From the NCBI GenBank assembly GCA_017545905.1, contig JAFWXL010000017.1:1-34477 (forward strand): 34,477 bases of DNA, given 5' to 3'. Positions 22,209 through 31,287 of the stretch are shown in pieces; within the stretch, counting starts at the first letter, position 1, and each line of letters begins with the position of its first letter. The DNA is from Clostridia bacterium (GTDB lineage: Bacteria; Bacillota; Clostridia; Christensenellales; Aristaeellaceae). Below the pieces are notes generated by a model. That model was given only the letters and a program-made list of their open reading frames with translations. It did not search any database and was not told the DNA's origin. The translations under genes and the position numbers were made by a program.

Positions 22209-23303
22209 ATGGAAAATGCGATCCTTTCGATCAAGAATCTGCGCGTCGTCTTTGAGGATGGCTTTGTGGCCCTGGGCGGCGTGAGCATCGATATCGGCAA
22301 GAACGAGTTTGTGACGCTGCTGGGCCCGTCGGGCTGCGGCAAGACGACGCTGCTTCGGTGCATCGGCGGCTTTGAGCGCCCATCCAGCGGCGAGATCCTC
22401 TATAAGGGCAAGGATATCATTCCGCTGCCGCCGTATAAGCGCGCGATCAATACGGTATTCCAGCGCTATGCGCTCTTCCCGCATCTGAATGTGGCGCAGA
22501 ACGTGGCCTTCGGTCCGGATCTGCGCGGCGAGGACAAGCAGAAGACCGCGCGCGAGGTGAGCCGCATGCTGGAGATGGTCGGACTTGCCGGCTATGAAAA
22601 GCGCAAGATCAGCTCCCTATCCGGCGGTCAGCAGCAGCGCGTGGCGATTGCGCGCGCGCTGATCAACAAGCCGGACGTCCTGCTGCTGGATGAGCCGCTG
22701 GCCGCGCTGGACCTGAAGCTGCGCCGCGAGATGCAGCTTGAACTGAAACGCATCCAGCGCGAGAGCGGCATCACGTTTATTTTCGTCACGCACGATCAGG
22801 AGGAGGCGCTCACCATGAGCGACCGCGTGGCCGTCATGCGCTCGGGAGAGATCCTGCAGCTGGGCACGCCGGAGGATATCTATAACGAGCCGCAGAGCGC
22901 ATTCGTGGCAGACTTCATCGGCGACAGCAATATCCTGCCGGGCACGATGGTGTGCGACCGGAAGGTGCGCTTCCTCAACTGCGAGTTTGCCTGCGTGGAC
23001 GAGGGCTTCGGCGAGCAGGCCGAGGTCGATATCGTCGTGCGTCCGGAGGATCTCAAGCTGAGACCGATGGAGGACAAGCTCGAGAACGTGCCGCAGGGCG
23101 TGGTGGAGAGCCTGCTGTTCAAGGGCGTGCACTACGAGATGAAGGTGCGCTCGGGCGAAACGGTGCTGCTGGTGCATTCCACGCATGCGCGCCAGGTAGG
23201 CACGCGCGTGAAGCTGTTTGTTGCGCCGGAGGATATTCAGGTCATGCACAAGAGCGACTGCTCGCCGGACGTGCTCAAGAAGCATGCGGACCGCGCGAAA
23301 TAA
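22209..23303 (+). CDS. potA: Spermidine/putrescine ABC transporter ATPase PotA
   Basis: A 364-residue ATPase of the polyamine importer. Motifs: Walker [10 protein letters not shown] (39-47), Q-loop FQRYALFPH, signature LSGGQQQR (137-144), Walker B DVLLLDEP (156-163), switch histidine in VTHDQEEALTMSD. The C-terminal TOBE domain includes VVRPEDLKL. ATG 22209 follows AAGGAGG by 8 bases; upstream in-frame codons belong to the repeat element and are not real protein. First gene of potABCD. Neighbouring permease and binding-protein genes of the polyamine type make the assignment firm. Confidence 0.95.
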   Translation: MENAILSIKNLRVVFEDGFVALGGVSIDIGKNEFVTLLGPSGCGKTTLLRCIGGFERPSSGEILYKGKDIIPLPPYKRAINTVFQRYALFPHLNVAQNVAFGPDLRGEDKQKTAREVSRMLEMVGLAGYEKRKISSLSGGQQQRVAIARALINKPDVLLLDEPLAALDLKLRREMQLELKRIQRESGITFIFVTHDQEEALTMSDRVAVMRSGEILQLGTPEDIYNEPQSAFVADFIGDSNILPGTMVCDRKVRFLNCEFACVDEGFGEQAEVDIVVRPEDLKLRPMEDKLENVPQGVVESLLFKGVHYEMKVRSGETVLLVHSTHARQVGTRVKLFVAPEDIQVMHKSDCSPDVLKKHADRAK

Positions 23304-23315
23304 GGAGGGCCTGCG

Positions 23316-24284
23316 ATGATGAGAAGCAAGGCGCTGACCGTGCCGTTTGTCCTGTGGGCGATGATCTTCATCGTCGTTCCGCTGGTGATGATTGTGTGGT
23401 ACGGCGTGACGGTGGAGGAGCCGGTTCCCTACACGGAGATCGTGATGGAGGATGGAAGCGTGATCTACGAGCTGGAGGACGGCTCGCATACCACGGAAAA
23501 ACCGTGGCAGAAGCGCGCGGTTGTCTCGCTGGATAACTTCAAGCGCATGCTTGAGCCGACGTATTTAAGGCTGTTGCTGCGCAGCCTTAAGGTCGCTGTG
23601 ATCACCACGATCATCTGCCTGCTGCTGGGCTATCCTGTGGCGCTGATCCTGACGGGCAGAGATTTCAAGCGGCCGGCGCTGTGGCTGATGCTGCTGATTC
23701 TGCCGATGTGGATGAACTTCCTGCTGCGCACCTATTCCTGGATGAGCATTCTGGAAAACTCCGGTATCCTTAACAGCTGGATCACCATGCTGCGCGAAGC
23801 GATCCCTGCGCTGGACGAATGGCTGCTTTCCAAGGGCGTGCGCCGCAGGATCATCTTCCTGTATAACGAGAACGCCGTCATCCTGGGCATGGTCTATAAC
23901 TATCTGAGCTTCATGATCATGCCGATCTATACCGTCATTGAAAAGATTGACAAGAGCATGCTGGAAGCCGCTGCCGATCTGGGCGCAAGCCCGGCCAAGA
24001 GCTTTCTGCGCGTGACGCTGCCCTATTCCCTGCCGGGCGTGCTGGAGGGCATCACGATGGTGTTCGTTCCGGCGGTAACGACGTTTGTCATCAGTCAGCT
24101 GATGGGCGGCGGCAAGGTGCCGCTGATCGGTGATATCATTCAGAATCAGTTCGGCAAGAGCAGTGACTGGCACTTCGGCGCGACGCTGTCGCTGCTGGTG
24201 ATGGTGGTTGTGCTCGCGTTCATGGGCGCGCTGAACAACATCGATAAGGAGGACGAGCAGACGAAGGAGGTGCGCATCTTCTGA
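23316..24284 (+). CDS. potB: Spermidine/putrescine ABC transporter permease PotB
   Basis: A 322-residue membrane protein with six spans. The EAA loop that contacts PotA is LEAAADLGASPAKSFLRVTL, preceding PYSLPGVLEG. After the first span there is an extended extracytoplasmic loop (about residues 33-75, charged, with EDGSVIYELEDGS) longer than in the E. coli protein. AAGGAGGGCC lies before ATG 23316; a second ATG follows at once. It starts 12 bases after potA, and its TGA overlaps the potC ATG. Confidence 0.93.
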   Translation: MMRSKALTVPFVLWAMIFIVVPLVMIVWYGVTVEEPVPYTEIVMEDGSVIYELEDGSHTTEKPWQKRAVVSLDNFKRMLEPTYLRLLLRSLKVAVITTIICLLLGYPVALILTGRDFKRPALWLMLLILPMWMNFLLRTYSWMSILENSGILNSWITMLREAIPALDEWLLSKGVRRRIIFLYNENAVILGMVYNYLSFMIMPIYTVIEKIDKSMLEAAADLGASPAKSFLRVTLPYSLPGVLEGITMVFVPAVTTFVISQLMGGGKVPLIGDIIQNQFGKSSDWHFGATLSLLVMVVVLAFMGALNNIDKEDEQTKEVRIF

Positions 24285-25090
24285 TGAAAAAGCTGAGGAA
24301 AGCGTATATCTATCTGATTATGGCGTTTCTCTACGCGCCGATCGTCATGCTGATTCTCTACTCGTTCAACAACAGCAAGTCCCGCGCGCAGTGGGGCGGC
24401 TTTACGCTCAAGTGGTATCGCGAGCTGTTCACCGACGAGGCGATCATGGGCGCGCTGGGCACGACGCTGTCCATAGGCTTTCTGGCGGCGGCGATCTCTA
24501 CGGTGCTGGGTACGTTCGGCGCGATTGCGCTGTTCCAGATGAAGCGCCGCCCGCGTCAGGCGATGATGTCCGTCATCAACCTGCCGATGCTCAACTCAGA
24601 GGTTGTCACCGGCGTTTCGCTGATGCTGCTCTATGCCATGGCGCATATTCAGCTGGGCTATGTCACGCTGCTGCTCTCGCATATCGCGTTCTGCGTGCCT
24701 TACGTGGTGCTGAGCGTCATGCCCAAGCTGCGCCAGCTCGACCCGAACCTCGCAGAAGCGGCGCAGGATCTGGGCGCGACGCCCATGCAGGGCTTCCTGC
24801 GCGTGATCCTGCCGGACATCATGCCCGGCGTATTCTCCGGCTTCATCATGGCGCTGACGATGTCCATCGACGACTTCGTCGTCAGCTTCTTCACGACGGG
24901 CTCGGGCGTTTCCAATCTGTCCATCACCATCTACACCATGGCCAAGCGCGGCATCTCTCCGAAGATCAACGCGCTGTCCACGCTGATCTTCGGCTGCGTG
25001 TTTGTGCTGCTCATCGGCATCAATCTGCAGGATCTGCGCAAGGATCCGCGCAGCCAGGATAAGGTCGACAAGGTGCGCATTCCGTACTGA
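24284..25090 (+). CDS. potC: Spermidine/putrescine ABC transporter permease PotC
   Basis: A 268-residue membrane protein with six spans, second permease half of the polyamine importer. N-terminal FLYAPIVMLILYSFNNSKS is typical of PotC, and the EAA loop is AEAAQDLGATPMQGFLRVIL, followed by PDIMPGVFSG and the family-typical SIDDFVVSFFTTG. The start overlaps the potB stop (ATGA), showing translational coupling. It is followed after 13 bases by potD. Confidence 0.94.
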   Translation: MKKLRKAYIYLIMAFLYAPIVMLILYSFNNSKSRAQWGGFTLKWYRELFTDEAIMGALGTTLSIGFLAAAISTVLGTFGAIALFQMKRRPRQAMMSVINLPMLNSEVVTGVSLMLLYAMAHIQLGYVTLLLSHIAFCVPYVVLSVMPKLRQLDPNLAEAAQDLGATPMQGFLRVILPDIMPGVFSGFIMALTMSIDDFVVSFFTTGSGVSNLSITIYTMAKRGISPKINALSTLIFGCVFVLLIGINLQDLRKDPRSQDKVDKVRIPY

Positions 25091-25103
25091 CGGGAGGAAA
25101 GCG

Positions 25104-26243
25104 ATGAAAACAATTTTGAAGAAAAAGGGCTTCTGGATCCTCCTTGCGGTCATTGCCGTCTTCGTGTATCTGGCCTTCGGCGGCAGCGGCGAGCCGGCTG
25201 ACGATGCCGATGTGATCGAAGAAGAGGAGAGCGAGCCGTTTGTGGTCATGCCGGAAAATCCGGTGAAGATGACCGGCGAGACGATCTCCGTGTACAACTG
25301 GGGCGACTACATCGACAGCGAAGTGATCGACGTCTTCGAGGCGGAGACCGGCATCAAGGTGATCTACGAGACATTCGAGACGAACGAGGATATGTACGCC
25401 AAGATCGCCATGGGCGGCTCAAGCTATGATGTGATTATCCCAAGCGATTACATGATCGAGAGGATGATTCAGGAGGAGCTGCTCCAGCCGGTCAACTGGA
25501 ACAACGTGCCCAATGTGAAGAATATCGATCCCAGATTCACGCACGAGAGTTATGATCCGGAGTTCAAGTACAGCGTGCCGTATACGTGGGGCACGATGGG
25601 CCTGCTCTATAACACGGAAACCGTGCTCGAGGCGCCGGACAGCTGGGAGATTCTGCTCGACGACGAATACAAGATGGACATGTTCATGCTCAATGCGCCG
25701 CGCGATACCATGGCCATCGCGCTGGTGATGGCGGGGCATGACCTCAACTCGATTGAGCCGGGCGATCTGGCGGACGCCAAAAAGCTGCTCATCGATCAGA
25801 AGCCGCTGGTGCTGGCTTACGTGGTCGACGAGGTGAAGGACAAGATGATCGCGGGCGAGGCGTCGGTGGCGCTGGTGTGGAGCGGCGACGCAACATTCTG
25901 CATGAGCGAGAGCGATACGCTGAACTACGTCGTGCCCAGAGAAGGCAGCAACATCTTCTACGATTCGATGTGCATTCCGCATAATGCGCGCAACGTATCC
26001 GGCGCGGAGAAATTTATCGATTTCATGTGCCGGGCAGACGTTGCGGCGGCGAACTACGATTATGTCGGCTATGCGATCCCGAATACGGCGGCTATTGAGC
26101 TGTGGGGCGCGGAGGAATACAATGCCTCTCCGGTGAATAATCCGCCGCAGGAGACGCTGGACAAGTGTCAGGTATTCAGGTATCTGGGCGATAATACCAA
26201 GCTGTATGACCAGATCTGGACGGAGATCATCTCCGAATTCTAA
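25104..26243 (+). CDS. potD: Spermidine/putrescine-binding protein PotD
   Basis: A 379-residue polyamine-binding protein. Residues 8-27 form a hydrophobic N-terminal segment (KGFWILLAVIAVFVYLAFGG) with no lipobox cysteine, so the protein may stay tethered by an uncleaved membrane helix; an acidic spacer (DDADVIEEEE) follows. The binding fold begins VYNWGDYID, equivalent to the YNWxxY ligand region of PotD. SYDVIIPSDYMIERM, the VWSGDATF strand and FYDSMCIPHNARN are further family motifs. ATG 25104 has GGGAGG upstream; in-frame codons before it lie inside potC. Last gene of potABCD, closed by a terminator at 26272. Confidence 0.93.
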   Translation: MKTILKKKGFWILLAVIAVFVYLAFGGSGEPADDADVIEEEESEPFVVMPENPVKMTGETISVYNWGDYIDSEVIDVFEAETGIKVIYETFETNEDMYAKIAMGGSSYDVIIPSDYMIERMIQEELLQPVNWNNVPNVKNIDPRFTHESYDPEFKYSVPYTWGTMGLLYNTETVLEAPDSWEILLDDEYKMDMFMLNAPRDTMAIALVMAGHDLNSIEPGDLADAKKLLIDQKPLVLAYVVDEVKDKMIAGEASVALVWSGDATFCMSESDTLNYVVPREGSNIFYDSMCIPHNARNVSGAEKFIDFMCRADVAAANYDYVGYAIPNTAAIELWGAEEYNASPVNNPPQETLDKCQVFRYLGDNTKLYDQIWTEIISEF

Positions 26244-26271
26244 AGAAATATTATAAACCGGAGCAAAGTGA

Positions 26272-26306
26272 AAAAGGGCCTGGGGACGATGTCCCCAGAC
26301 CCTTTT
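26272..26306. terminator. Bidirectional terminator between potD and the TetR gene
   Basis: AAAAGGG, then CTGGGGAC (26280-26287), GAT, GTCCCCAG (26291-26298), then CCCTTTT. A-rich and T-rich flanks allow use in both directions, suiting convergent genes. The inner hairpin is the same as in repeat copy A (12715-12733). Confidence 0.88.
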
Positions 26307-26319
26307 GCGTCGAGCCGGT

Positions 26320-26904
26320 TTAAGCGACAAGCCGGTCGCAGGCGCCCTGCACCATCGTATAGAGCGCGGGGAAGAAACCCTCGCCGATATCGCCGATATT
26401 GAGAATCGACAGATACATCAACTGAATCACAGCCAGCACGATTTCGTCCGGCTGCGTGAAGCGGATGCGGGCTTCGCGCAGCGCGTCGAATATTCCGCGG
26501 GAGGAGGTCAGGCAATGCGCGCGCGCCTGCTGCATGGGCAGAAAGTCGTTGAGATACTGCAGATCCTCCTTCAGAAAACGGACGATTCCCAGCTGATGGA
26601 TGGACTCAAAGACGGCATAGACAAACCGCGCAGCCCGTTCCTTGTTGGAAAGATCGCCGCAGGAGGAAAGCGTCTGCTGTGCGCCGGAGAGGATCATGTC
26701 CTCCCACTGCGCGGCAATCTCGAAGAAGAGTTGCTCCTTGCTCTCGTAGAACTTGTAAAACGAGGACTTTGAAATGCCGGCTTCAGAGGTCAGCGTGTCC
26801 AGCGACGTCTTGATTACGCCGTCACAGATTGCATGTCGCTGCGCGCTCTGCCTGAGGCGCTCACGGATCTGACGGCGCTGTTCATCGGTGAAGGGAAGCG
26901 CCAT
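26320..26904 (-). CDS. TetR/AcrR-family transcriptional regulator
   Basis: A 194-residue repressor. The N-terminal DNA-binding domain ends with the TetR signature LTSEAGISKSSFYKFYESKE (about residues 38-57). The C-terminal helical part is the ligand pocket and dimer face and has no close family hallmark. ATG 26904 is preceded by AGGAGGTGA. It is the last gene of the efflux operon, 34 bases after the adaptor gene. It probably represses the operon through the long palindrome at 31288-31325. The inducing compound cannot be inferred. Confidence 0.9.
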   Translation of the reverse strand: MALPFTDEQRRQIRERLRQSAQRHAICDGVIKTSLDTLTSEAGISKSSFYKFYESKEQLFFEIAAQWEDMILSGAQQTLSSCGDLSNKERAARFVYAVFESIHQLGIVRFLKEDLQYLNDFLPMQQARAHCLTSSRGIFDALREARIRFTQPDEIVLAVIQLMYLSILNIGDIGEGFFPALYTMVQGACDRLVA

Positions 26905-26938
26905 ATCGTTGTCACCTCCTGATCGGATTGTGCTGCGC

Positions 26939-27976
26939 TCAGGGCAGCGTCACGGTTGCATTCATGCCCGGCAGAATATTTGCGCCCGGCGCGGCGGTGA
27001 TGCGCACGTCGAAATACGTCGCATTCTGGCGCGCCGTGCCGACGGGCCGGATCTCGGTGACCGTGCCGGTAAACGTCTGCTCGCCATAGGCGTCCAGCGT
27101 GTAGGAGAGCACGTCGCCCACACGGATGCCGGCAAGATCCAGCTCGTCCACCTCGGCGCTCAGCTCCAACGTGCTCAGATCCGCAATCTCGCACAGCAGC
27201 ATGCCGCGGTACACCTGTGCGCCGGAGCCGGCCTGCATCAGCGTCACCGCGCCGGAAACAGGCGCCTGAATCTGGCAGGATGCGCCCTTTTCGCTCTGCG
27301 CGTCGATCATCTCAAAGAGCAGATCGCCCGCAGCGACCTTGTCGCCCGGCTGAACGTGTACCTTCGCCACGCGGCCTGTGCCGCTCACGCTTACATCCTG
27401 ATAGCGCTTCACCTTGCCGCGGCCGGTTTCGCTGTCATAGGGCATGGAGCTCTCGCGGAAACAGCGGACGGTATCATCCACATCGTAGCTGCCTTCGAGG
27501 ATCTCGACAACGTACTTTTTGCCGCTCACGCTGACGACGCGGCCCTTGCCTTTTTCACTGTTGCACTTGAGATAGAGCGTTTCGCCTGCGTGCAGATAGC
27601 GGTTGTCGTCGTCATCATAGGCGTCGCCGGTGTCCGCATCGATGTAGAGCGCAAGCTCCGGCTCAATCACGGCCAGCGCGCCGTAGCGGCTGATCACACC
27701 GTCTGCGTCGTCGCCTTCGCTTGCCAGCACGGCAGCGACCGTGCCAGCCTGCTTGGCATAAACCGGAATGGTATCGATCTCAAAGAGCACGTCGCCTGCT
27801 GTGACGGACTCGCCTGCCGTCAGGTTGAACGGACGCAGCGTGCCGGCAAACGGCGCGGTGATTTTGATGGTTTCGGAGGCAACGATGGATGCGTTGGCGG
27901 TTGCGCCCAGCGCGCAGGCGCTGATCAGGGTCAGACAGAGAATGAGCGCGACGAAAACGGACAGCTTGGTCTTCAT
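26939..27976 (-). CDS. Efflux periplasmic adaptor-like protein (HlyD/MacA type)
   Basis: A 345-residue exported protein. The N terminus is a signal peptide ending in a valid lipobox, LISAC (C21), so it is probably a lipoprotein. Two biotinyl-lipoyl-like halves are visible: APFAGTLRPFNLTAGESVTAGDVLFEID (around 41-68, split in two by length here) and a second, APVSGAVTLMQAGS, near 240. A barrel-sandwich end (ADLSTLELSAEVDELD, then PGMNATVTL) follows. An internal SH3-like segment sits between. Such adaptors link an FtsX-type permease to export of peptides or drugs. It lies between the permease and TetR genes. ATG 27976 has AAAGGA upstream. Confidence 0.85.
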   Translation of the reverse strand: MKTKLSVFVALILCLTLISACALGATANASIVASETIKITAPFAGTLRPFNLTAGESVTAGDVLFEIDTIPVYAKQAGTVAAVLASEGDDADGVISRYGALAVIEPELALYIDADTGDAYDDDDNRYLHAGETLYLKCNSEKGKGRVVSVSGKKYVVEILEGSYDVDDTVRCFRESSMPYDSETGRGKVKRYQDVSVSGTGRVAKVHVQPGDKVAAGDLLFEMIDAQSEKGASCQIQAPVSGAVTLMQAGSGAQVYRGMLLCEIADLSTLELSAEVDELDLAGIRVGDVLSYTLDAYGEQTFTGTVTEIRPVGTARQNATYFDVRITAAPGANILPGMNATVTLP

Positions 27977-28020
27977 GGCAATGTTCCTTTCTGAAATGAA
28001 AATCGATATTTAATGCCTGC

Positions 28021-28100
28021 GGGCAGGACCTCATCCGTCATGCCTTCGGCATGCCACCTTCCCCAGAGGGGAAGGTCAATTTTCTCGCGGAGGATAATAT
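28021..28100. repeat. Palindromic intergenic repeat of a second type
   Basis: Two hairpins in tandem: CATGCC-ttc-GGCATG (28039-28053) and CCTTCCCC-aga-GGGGAAGG (28057-28075), preceded by CCTCATCCGT. From memory, very similar palindromes are scattered in many gut Clostridia. It lies between the permease and adaptor genes of one operon. Confidence 0.8.
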
Positions 28101-28123
28101 CCGCCCATGAATAGCATCTTTAA

Positions 28124-28197
28124 TCCGCCGCGAAGCGAGGAAGGGAGTTTGAGGGATGAAATCCCTCAAGCAGGTTTTAGGGCGGCAGCCCTAACGT
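28124..28197 (+). repeat. Structured intergenic repeat, copy D (two-hairpin module only)
   Basis: Begins CCGCGAAGCG like the module end of copy A. Hairpins are TTGAGGGAT-gaa-ATCCCTCAA (28149-28169) and TTAGGGC-ggca-GCCCTAA (28177-28194), in the same order and spacing as in copy A. The part with GCATAGTCG is missing. It ends a few bases from the stop codon of the permease gene. Confidence 0.82.
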
Positions 28198-28200
28198 TCC

Positions 28201-30513
28201 TTACTCCACGGACTTGAGCGCTTCAACCATGTCAATCGTGCGCACCTTACGCGTGAGCAGACGCTGGATCAGCTGGGAGAAGCAGTAAGTGACGATGCAG
28301 GCGATGAGCACGGATTTGACCGTCGGTACGCCGGGATAGAAGCCGGTCTCCGGCTCGCAGGCGTGCATAACGATGTCGGTGAGCAGAATACCCGGGCCGA
28401 TCCCCGCGAGCACGCCCAGAACTGAAATGATCGTGTTCTCGCGCAGGATCAATTTGCGGATTTCCTTCTGATGATAGCCGAGCACCTTGAGCGTTGCGTA
28501 TTCACGGATGCGCTCCACGAAGTTCATCAGGCCCATGTTGTAGCAGATGACGAACGCCAGCGCCAGCGCGATGAATGTGAGAATTGCAAAGACGGCAGAG
28601 AGCGTGTCGAGCATCTGAAGCATCTCGGAGACCTGCGTGTGCGGATCATGAATCTGGTCGACCTCATCCAGACTGTCCAGCTGGGCCATGCAGCGCTCGC
28701 CCGGGCCCTGAATCTGGATTGCCGTCGGTCTGAACTCGCCCTTGCGCAGCGATTCCCACATCGAGCGATTCATGTATACGCCCTGGGAAACGTTGTTTTC
28801 CACGATTTGACCAATTATCATGCGGACAGGCTCGTCGTCGCCGGGCAGATAGAGTTTCACTTCGTCGCCCGGAGCAAGCGAGAGCGTCTGGGAGAGCTTG
28901 TAGGTGACGGCGAGACGGTCATCCTCAAGCGCGATGAGCGCGTGATCTTTGCCCAGATGCTGCATCGTCTGGTTATCGCCAAGAATGCTCAGGCGCGTTG
29001 TACGCGAGCCGGCAGCTGCGCGCAGCGAAACCGAGGTGTCCATCACGCACTCGACCACATCCGCGTCAATGCGCTGCTCGTAGCTCTCGGCTGTGCCGAC
29101 TTCGCCCGCGAGGCTGGCATACAGATCGTAGCGCATGGTGCCGTAGTAGTAGTTTTCCGTCAGGCTCATGACCGAGTCCTGCAGGCCCAGCGATGTGATG
29201 ATGAGCATCGTGCAGCACAGAAGGCCTACCAGCGACATAAACGTGCGCAGCTTGTTGCGCAGCAGATTGCGCACGATCATCTTGGCATTGAAGGACAGGC
29301 GAGACCAGATGAACGTGATGCGCTCAAAGAGAATGCGTTTGCCGTCCTTGGGCGGTTTGGGCCGAAGCAGAGCGGCAGTCGTCTCTCTGGCGGCTTGGCG
29401 GTAAGTGAAATAGCAGATGCCCACGCTCATGGCGACCGTAAGACCAACCATGCCCCAGGCGGGCAGCGAGATCGGCGGCTCAAGCTGATAGGGCATCTCG
29501 CTCTGTCCCAGCAGCGCATCCCAGAGCATGTAGGGCAGGGTATGATGGGCGATCACGGTGCCCAATACGCCGCCCAGCAGCGACGGGACGACTGCATAGG
29601 AGAGATAGTGGTTTCGGATCTTCGAAGCCGAAAAGCCCAGCGCCTTGAGCGTGCCCATCTGCATGCGCTGATTGTCGATCATGCGCGAGAGCGTCGTCAT
29701 CACGATCAGGCCGGCAACGGCATAGGCGAGCACAGGGAAGATGTAGGTCATGTTTTCAAACATCTTCGCATCGCCGGTCGCACGGGCGGTGGAGTTGTGT
29801 GCGCCGCGATCCACGACCAGCGCATCCGGCAGCAGCTGCTGGATGGCACGCTGTACGTCGTCCTCGTCGGCGTCTTCGTCAAGGGTGATCACAACCTGCG
29901 TCAGCGGCAGAACGGGCATCGCACAGGCATTGATGAGGATGTAGCCATAGGTTGTGGGATCAGCCGCCACGCCGTTGGAGACGACGATGTATTCCGGGCT
30001 GACGACGACGCCGCGGATGACGAACGAATATTCCGCGCCGTTCAGCTTCACGGTGATGCGGTCGCCCAGGCCGAGGCCGTGCGTCTTGGCAAAGCGCTCC
30101 TCAATCAGGCAGCCGCGCCTGTCGCCGGGATCCAGCAGCGCGCCTTCGCGCACAAGCGGCAGGTTGATGTCCATCCCGCCGTCGTAGGCCGTGACGCAGA
30201 CGGTTACGTCATCGCCCAGCGTCGATTCCAGATCGCGCGTTGCGCGGGCGCACAGATCGTCCACGCCGCTAAGCGAGGAGAGCTTGTTCAGCGCAGCCCT
30301 GTCCGCGCTGGGCAGCGTCACCCAGAAGTCCGCCAGATTGTTTTCCTCAAAGTAGACGTCCACGGTTGTTTTCATCATGCGCGCCGTGCCGTCCAGCGCG
30401 GAGAAGGCAAACGAGCCGATCATGCATAGCACGATGATGGAGAGAAACTGCATCGCGGCGCGGCTCATGTCGCGATAGAGCTTTTTTTTCAGCGTGTTTT
30501 TTATTCGCGCCAA
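28201..30513 (-). CDS. ABC transporter permease, FtsX/MacB type
   Basis: A 770-residue membrane protein with two FtsX-like permease units. The first span is near 18-40 (FLSIIVLCMIGSFAF), then a large extracytoplasmic domain. Spans follow near 255-375 and again after a cytoplasmic stretch with KMIVRNLLRNKLRTFMSLVG, the entry to the second unit. A second outer domain and three C-terminal spans (from AVFAILTFIALALAFVICY) complete it. The start is TTG 30513 with GGAGGTGA 8 bases upstream; the nearby ATG is out of frame. It works with the ATPase gene 37 bases upstream and the adaptor downstream, probably in export or mechanotransmission rather than uptake. Confidence 0.9.
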   Translation of the reverse strand: MARIKNTLKKKLYRDMSRAAMQFLSIIVLCMIGSFAFSALDGTARMMKTTVDVYFEENNLADFWVTLPSADRAALNKLSSLSGVDDLCARATRDLESTLGDDVTVCVTAYDGGMDINLPLVREGALLDPGDRRGCLIEERFAKTHGLGLGDRITVKLNGAEYSFVIRGVVVSPEYIVVSNGVAADPTTYGYILINACAMPVLPLTQVVITLDEDADEDDVQRAIQQLLPDALVVDRGAHNSTARATGDAKMFENMTYIFPVLAYAVAGLIVMTTLSRMIDNQRMQMGTLKALGFSASKIRNHYLSYAVVPSLLGGVLGTVIAHHTLPYMLWDALLGQSEMPYQLEPPISLPAWGMVGLTVAMSVGICYFTYRQAARETTAALLRPKPPKDGKRILFERITFIWSRLSFNAKMIVRNLLRNKLRTFMSLVGLLCCTMLIITSLGLQDSVMSLTENYYYGTMRYDLYASLAGEVGTAESYEQRIDADVVECVMDTSVSLRAAAGSRTTRLSILGDNQTMQHLGKDHALIALEDDRLAVTYKLSQTLSLAPGDEVKLYLPGDDEPVRMIIGQIVENNVSQGVYMNRSMWESLRKGEFRPTAIQIQGPGERCMAQLDSLDEVDQIHDPHTQVSEMLQMLDTLSAVFAILTFIALALAFVICYNMGLMNFVERIREYATLKVLGYHQKEIRKLILRENTIISVLGVLAGIGPGILLTDIVMHACEPETGFYPGVPTVKSVLIACIVTYCFSQLIQRLLTRKVRTIDMVEALKSVE

Positions 30514-30550
30514 AGCGCATCACCTCCGTTGATCAAACATCGTGTTCTGT

Positions 30551-31255
30551 TTACCATTGGATGTCCTCAACGTTGGCCGGATGCTCGTTGATCTCGATGG
30601 ATTCGATGCCGCCGTTTTTGATGCGGATGACGCGATTGCCCAGCGGGGCGATCATCGCATTGTGGGTGATAATGACGACGGTTGCGTTGTAGGTCTTGCA
30701 GACGTCCTTGAGCAGGGAAAGCACCTGCACGCCCGTCTTGGAGTCCAGCGCGCCGGTGGGTTCATCGCATAGAAGCAGCGCCGGATTCTTGCACAGCGCG
30801 CGCGCGATGGACACGCGCTGCTGCTCGCCGCCGGAAAGCTGCGCCGGGAAATTGCGCAGGCGCTCGCCAAGCCCTACCTGCTCCATCACTGTTTTGGGAT
30901 CCAGCGCATGATCGCGGCAGACCTGACGCGCCAGCTCGACGTTTTCCAGCGCCGTCAGGTTGGGCATCAGGTTGTAAAACTGGAAGACGAAGCCCACGTC
31001 GTGGCGGCGGTACTGCGTCAGCTGCGGTCCGCGCATGCCGGTGATCTCCTTGCCGTCGACGATGATATGGCCGCTGGTCGCCTTGTCCATGCCGCCCAGC
31101 AGATTGAGCACGGTCGTCTTGCCCGCGCCAGACGGGCCGAGCACCACGCAGAACTCGCCCTTCTCGATGGTGAAATTGACATTGTCCACAGCCTTGACGA
31201 CGGTGTCGCCTGTCTGATAATGCTTGCAGACGTTTTCAAAGGTGATATAACCCAC
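30551..31255 (-). CDS. ABC transporter ATP-binding protein, MacB/LolD type
   Basis: A 234-residue ATPase, first gene of the efflux operon. Motifs: Walker [10 protein letters not shown] (40-48), Q-loop FQFYNL, signature LSGGEQQR (140-147), Walker B ALLLCDEP (159-166), switch histidine in IITHN. The length and the [10 protein letters not shown]-loop region are typical of the MacB/LolD class, which pairs with FtsX-type permeases. It starts at GTG 31255 with GGGAGG about 9 bases upstream. The operon is transcribed from a promoter at 31324-31353 that carries a palindrome. Confidence 0.93.
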   Translation of the reverse strand: MGYITFENVCKHYQTGDTVVKAVDNVNFTIEKGEFCVVLGPSGAGKTTVLNLLGGMDKATSGHIIVDGKEITGMRGPQLTQYRRHDVGFVFQFYNLMPNLTALENVELARQVCRDHALDPKTVMEQVGLGERLRNFPAQLSGGEQQRVSIARALCKNPALLLCDEPTGALDSKTGVQVLSLLKDVCKTYNATVVIITHNAMIAPLGNRVIRIKNGGIESIEINEHPANVEDIQW

Positions 31256-31287
31256 TTGAACATCCTCCCGATTGTCAGGATCAAAGG

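Noticed and set aside
28471-30429. Plus-strand frame of 652 codons opposite the FtsX permease gene
   Set aside because: Composition (His, Arg, Ala rich) is typical of the shadow of a GC-rich gene, and the permease on the other strand is certain.
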